Shown here one piece after another: positions 6,343 to 8,931 of a stretch of DNA of 8,931 bases. Source of the DNA: Candidatus Sumerlaeota bacterium (GTDB lineage Bacteria; Sumerlaeota; T1SED10-198M); NCBI GenBank assembly GCA_003554345.1, contig PWGE01000235.1, forward strand, positions 1 through 8,931, given 5' to 3'. How positions within the stretch are numbered: position 1 is the first letter of the stretch; every line of letters starts with the position of its first letter. The position numbers and the translations under genes were made by a program. Under the pieces are notes generated by a model. It saw only the letters and a program-made list of their open reading frames with translations. It did not search any database and had not been told where the DNA came from.

Positions 6343-6972
6343 TTATACGGTCTGCTTTTCTAAAAGATAGAAAAAAAAATCCCGGTCACGTATAACTCCA
6401 TACTTCACCACTTCTGCTAATCCACAGCGAAATTCCCTGGCAGGAAGCGTATTAAGAAAAGGCAAAAACGTAAAAACGCCCGAGGGCTGATAAAAGGAGC
6501 CAATAGAGTTTTTACAGAGAGGGTGATTTACTGCCACCTTTCCCCCCACACTGGAATCAACCTGGGCTAAAAGAGTGGTGGGTATTTGTACAAAAGGAAT
6601 ACCCCGCAGGTAGGTGGAAGCAATAAAACCACCCAGATCTCCAATAACACCACCCCCCAGAGCAATCAAGAGACTATTGCGATGAAACCCTTTTTCCAAA
6701 AGGAAGGTATAGATCTTCTTTGCCCTTCGCAAACTTTTTTGCTTTTCGCCGGAAGGAATAATCAATATCTCCGCTCCCAGATTTTTTACAAGTTCTTCAA
6801 TGGTTTTTTCATAGAGACGATAGACATTCTCATCAGTAAGGATGAGATGTTTTTCCGCTTTGAGAGAAGAAAGGTGTTTTTGCGCAAAAGTTTCCGCTTC
6901 TGTCTGAAGTTCTTCCTTAAATACATGTATACAATAGGGTCGGCTCAGAGTATTGACCTGTAGAGTTTCCAT
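6343..6972 (-). CDS. aroB: AroB N-terminal part (NAD-binding half)
   Basis: This 209-residue open frame holds the Rossmann-like, NAD-binding half of 3-dehydroquinate synthase and one metal ligand (E187). The last residues after about K206 (QTV) are out-of-frame read-through. The start ATG at 6972 is supported by CAGGAG about 11 nt upstream and by overlap with the preceding gene. Without the other half it lacks both histidine metal ligands and should not be active alone. Confidence 0.8.
   Translation of the reverse strand: METLQVNTLSRPYCIHVFKEELQTEAETFAQKHLSSLKAEKHLILTDENVYRLYEKTIEELVKNLGAEILIIPSGEKQKSLRRAKKIYTFLLEKGFHRNSLLIALGGGVIGDLGGFIASTYLRGIPFVQIPTTLLAQVDSSVGGKVAVNHPLCKNSIGSFYQPSGVFTFLPFLNTLPAREFRCGLAEVVKYGVIRDRDFFFYLLEKQTV
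6371..6379. repeat. A9/T9 homopolymer in the aroB frameshift interval
   Basis: Nine A residues on the + strand are read as T9 in the aroB coding strand, giving GAT TTT TTT TTC in frame. The heptamer T-TTT-TTC is of the classical -1 slippery type, and T9 or A9 runs are also prone to polymerase slippage and to sequencing indels. It lies within the ~40-nt interval where the aroB frame must change. Confidence 0.6.
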
Positions 6973-7997
6973 CAGTAAGAAAACTCCTGCTCCACCAGAT
7001 CCCCCGTCACGGATACACTGAATGTCTGTCCGGGCACATCCCGATCTCCTGGCAGAGAGCTATAGGTATACTGGACATTCAAATCAAGAGTGCCATCAAA
7101 ATCTATATTCCCGGTCAACTGAAATTGAAGGGTATCATTTTCTCCCGAAAAATCAGATATTAGAAGTGTCCTGTCACTGAGATTAAAATTCAGCTGCATG
7201 GAAGGAAAAGACTGATGCCTCACCGGAGGCAGATCAAAAAATCTCTCAAATTGTTCAGCAAAAGGAAGTGGATCGAACAAGACCTGCTGAATAGTTATAT
7301 CTCCAGCACCTATCGGGGTTTCCTGGAGAATAAGATTCGCAGTGCCCCGAAACTGATCTGAATGCACTGTGACCAGGTCACCCTTTACTCCATCCGCCTT
7401 CATATTTAAAATCTGTTCATCTACCAGCGTTGCAGAAACTTCACTCAATTCGATCACCCCATAACTTTGATCAAGATAGGTCAAACTTACCGTCGGATTA
7501 TTCACAACAATCTTCCTTATATCCATGCGAACCGGTAAGTGTTCCTGTAACTCTACTTCCACCGGCTCCAGAAATTGTGCCGGAAAAGTCTGAGGAAAAT
7601 TAACCCCCTCTTCCATTGATATTTCTACATCGATGCGGGAATCCAGCAAATAGACTTCTCTTAAAACCAGCTCTTTTTCAAGAAGAAAATTCAAAATATT
7701 TCTTACATCTATGGGAATTTGTACGCGAGGTGCTTCTAAAAAATATTCTTCAGAAAAACCCAGTTTATTGGTAATTTTAAAATCATGTATCTCAATACCA
7801 TATCGTGGCGATACAGTAACCTCACTCAAAGAAACCTCCTGATTAAAACGTGATGAGAGCTTTTCTTCCAGAATATCATTATAAGCAGTTGTGGTGTAGG
7901 AATAGGTGAAATACCAGTGAGATCCCACTCCCAATATGGCAAGCAAGATAAAGCAAACCACTAATAAAAAAATGATGAGCGGTTTCTTATAGCGCAT
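6972..7997 (-). CDS. AsmA-like membrane-anchored envelope protein
   Basis: The 341-residue product begins with a basic MRYKK and a single transmembrane or signal-anchor helix (about 6-28). A beta-rich extracytoplasmic part follows. Residues about 41-76 (EEKLSSRFNQEVSLSEVTVSPRYGIEIHDFKI) are characteristic of the N-terminal repeat of AsmA-like/DUF748 proteins. The C-terminal GNIDFDGTLDLNVQYTY strand pattern fits the AsmA C-terminal type. AsmA-family proteins form elongated hydrophobic-groove bridges linked to lipid transport or outer-membrane homeostasis in diderms. At 341 residues this is much shorter than AsmA or TamB. It overlaps aroK by 11 bp and aroB by 1 bp (TGATG), so it is co-translated with shikimate enzymes, with no obvious biochemical link. 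Family assignment is by pattern; the specific role is unknown. Confidence 0.7.
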   Translation of the reverse strand: MRYKKPLIIFLLVVCFILLAILGVGSHWYFTYSYTTTAYNDILEEKLSSRFNQEVSLSEVTVSPRYGIEIHDFKITNKLGFSEEYFLEAPRVQIPIDVRNILNFLLEKELVLREVYLLDSRIDVEISMEEGVNFPQTFPAQFLEPVEVELQEHLPVRMDIRKIVVNNPTVSLTYLDQSYGVIELSEVSATLVDEQILNMKADGVKGDLVTVHSDQFRGTANLILQETPIGAGDITIQQVLFDPLPFAEQFERFFDLPPVRHQSFPSMQLNFNLSDRTLLISDFSGENDTLQFQLTGNIDFDGTLDLNVQYTYSSLPGDRDVPGQTFSVSVTGDLVEQEFSY

Positions 7998-8517
7998 TGT
8001 TCATTGATTTCATCTTTTCACGCAACACATTTTCAATATAATCTGCTGTTGCAGATGCATCGTGAAAACTCTCGGTATTAATTATTATTTCGCTCTGCCT
8101 GTAATAAGGCATTCTCTCTTTATATATTTTAGCTAAGTTTGGCGATTTTAGCAAGGGGCGATGTGTAGTATGTCCAATTCTTTGTTTTATTATTTCCAGC
8201 GAAGCATCCAGAAAGACCCACACTCCTTCCTGCCGCATCAGTTTTCGGTTTGTGGGACTCAATATAATACCCCCTCCTGTCGCTATAACAGCCTGACTGG
8301 TTGTTGCTACTAATCTTTCAAGTGTTTTCTCTTCTAATAGACGAAAAGCAGCTTCTCCCTTCTCTTCAAAAATTCGGGAAATGGTGGTACCAGCATTTTT
8401 TTCTATTTCTTCGTCTACATCTATAAAAGGATATTGTAACTTCCTGGCAAGAATCTTACCCACAGACGTTTTGCCTGCTCCCATAAAACCAGTAAGAAAA
8501 ATTCGTTCCTTTTTCAT
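7987..8517 (-). CDS. aroK: Shikimate kinase
   Basis: AroK phosphorylates shikimate to shikimate 3-phosphate with ATP. The 176-residue sequence is the normal length and a complete NMP-kinase fold: Walker A GFMGAGKT (10-17), the shikimate-binding DVD (33-35), FR at 58-59 followed by E62, TGGG (80-83), the lid arginine R120 in HRPLL, and the ERMPYYR segment (134-140). It appears functional. The ATG overlaps the stop of aroC as ATGA (8514-8517). The last codons overlap the start of the AsmA-like gene by 11 bp. The Shine-Dalgarno is weak, consistent with coupling to aroC. Confidence 0.96.
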   Translation of the reverse strand: MKKERIFLTGFMGAGKTSVGKILARKLQYPFIDVDEEIEKNAGTTISRIFEEKGEAAFRLLEEKTLERLVATTSQAVIATGGGIILSPTNRKLMRQEGVWVFLDASLEIIKQRIGHTTHRPLLKSPNLAKIYKERMPYYRQSEIIINTESFHDASATADYIENVLREKMKSMNNAL

Positions 8518-8931
8518 ATATCTTCAAGATATTTAAGATAAGAATGGTAGGCTCTCTTAATTTCATGGATATTATCCATTCCAAACTTTTTCAAAAAAAA
8601 CCGCATAATGACAAAAGCCGCCACATTTTCGACTACTACCGAAAGAGCCGGTACCGCACACACATCCGACCTTTCTTTAACCGCCCATGCCTGTTTTTTT
8701 GTCTGCATATTAACAGTACGTAACGGCGACATAAGAGTGGGAATAGGTTTCATAACTATCTGTATGTCTATGATTTCTCCATTACTCATGCCACCTTCTA
8801 TTCCACCGGCTCGATTCGTCTTTCGTTTGAAGCTTTTCTGGGTACGATCATACGTAATTTCATCGTGCATCTCTTTACCCAATAAAGAATTGTTTGAGAT
8901 TCCGGTACCCACCCGAATTGCCTTCACAGCG
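8514..8931 (-). CDS. aroC: Chorismate synthase, C-terminal part (5' end beyond window)
   Basis: AroC eliminates phosphate from EPSP to give chorismate, the last common shikimate step, using reduced FMN. About 139 C-terminal residues of a roughly 360-residue enzyme are present. The open frame continues to the window edge, reading A-V-K-A-I-R-V-G-T-G, which matches the family's AVK-I-x-G motif. The GTG near 8927 is therefore an internal codon and not a start. Conserved blocks are KTNRAGGIEGGMSNGE, MKPIPTL, PLRTVN and ERSDVCAVPAL. It is the first gene of the operon visible here. Its promoter lies outside the window. Confidence 0.95.
   Translation of the reverse strand, partial: AVKAIRVGTGISNNSLLGKEMHDEITYDRTQKSFKRKTNRAGGIEGGMSNGEIIDIQIVMKPIPTLMSPLRTVNMQTKKQAWAVKERSDVCAVPALSVVVENVAAFVIMRFFLKKFGMDNIHEIKRAYHSYLKYLEDI

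Larger units (their letters stand above)
5876..6972 (-). pseudogene. aroB: 3-dehydroquinate synthase gene split by a -1 frameshift
   Basis: AroB cyclises DAHP to 3-dehydroquinate using NAD and a divalent metal. Here the family sequence is spread over two frames. Frame one (from 6972) has PSGEKQKS, GGGVIGD (106-112), PTTLLAQVDSSVGGK (131-145) and GLAEVVKYG with the metal ligand E187. It runs through DFFFYLLEK and then hits TAA at 6345-6343. The other frame continues with ADRINQRSMADL, RRSCEIKAE, the metal ligands in NYGHTLGH and RHGQSIAMG, and the normal C-terminus. The shift must fall between the two frames' stops, roughly 6346-6385. The simplest repair is one extra A in the coding-strand A4 run (forward T4 at 6356-6359), giving about 365 residues, a normal AroB length. 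A coding-strand T9 run (forward A9 at 6371-6379) also lies in this interval. A sequencing or assembly error, true inactivation, or slippage decoding are all possible. Both halves look otherwise well conserved, which argues for an error, a recent mutation or recoding. The AsmA-like stop overlaps the ATG by one base (TGATG). Confidence 0.85.

Noticed and set aside
1-8931. CRISPR arrays, tRNA or rRNA genes, toxin-antitoxin pairs, phage genes
   Set aside because: No regularly spaced repeats, RNA-gene signatures or such protein families were seen on either strand.

Overview
This 8.9-kb, AT-leaning window looks like a chromosomal segment of a diderm (Gram-negative-type) bacterium. It has compact, translationally coupled operon architecture, a type IV pilin/pseudopilin-like gene, an AsmA-like inner-membrane-anchored protein, and the MEP isoprenoid route. 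I cannot name the species. The pilin type (G-F-T-L-I-E-L N-terminus, 'DMRSIATALESYYVDHNDYP' block, 'YDPTNGTVSIGDI' near the C-terminus) recalls the large pseudopilin families of uncultured diderm phyla such as the Omnitrophota/PVC group. That placement is an inference from memory.

Left part (1-1156): a short AT-rich leader holds a plausible sigma70-type promoter. It also holds two near-identical ~20-bp direct repeats bounded by GGCC, which resemble the multiple terminal repeats of IS21-type elements. The repeats end only a few bases before the Shine-Dalgarno of a solitary 210-residue prepilin-like gene on the + strand. That gene is closed by a textbook intrinsic terminator (10-bp perfect stem plus T10). 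About 350 bp follow without a convincing gene but with several inverted repeats.

Middle (1157-1820): an Lrp/AsnC-family regulator on the - strand has its own recognisable promoter and a small AT-rich palindrome overlapping the -35, a candidate autoregulatory site.

Right part (1821-8931): one long - strand operon that enters from beyond the window. In transcription order it is aroC (3' part only), aroK, an AsmA-like protein, aroB (split by a frameshift), aroQ, an unknown polytopic membrane protein with a TPR-like tail, purD and ispG. Every junction overlaps by 1-11 bp or nearly so, mostly as ATGA, so the genes are probably co-transcribed and translationally coupled. Four shikimate-pathway steps (AroB, AroQ, AroK, AroC) sit with a purine step (PurD) and an isoprenoid step (IspG), giving a housekeeping biosynthesis operon.

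The main anomalies are the single-base frameshift that separates the zinc ligands of AroB onto two reading frames, the IS21-like repeats abutting the pilin start, and the two uncharacterised envelope proteins embedded in the aro operon. I see no CRISPR array, rRNA, tRNA or phage genes, and nothing that clearly amounts to a new system.
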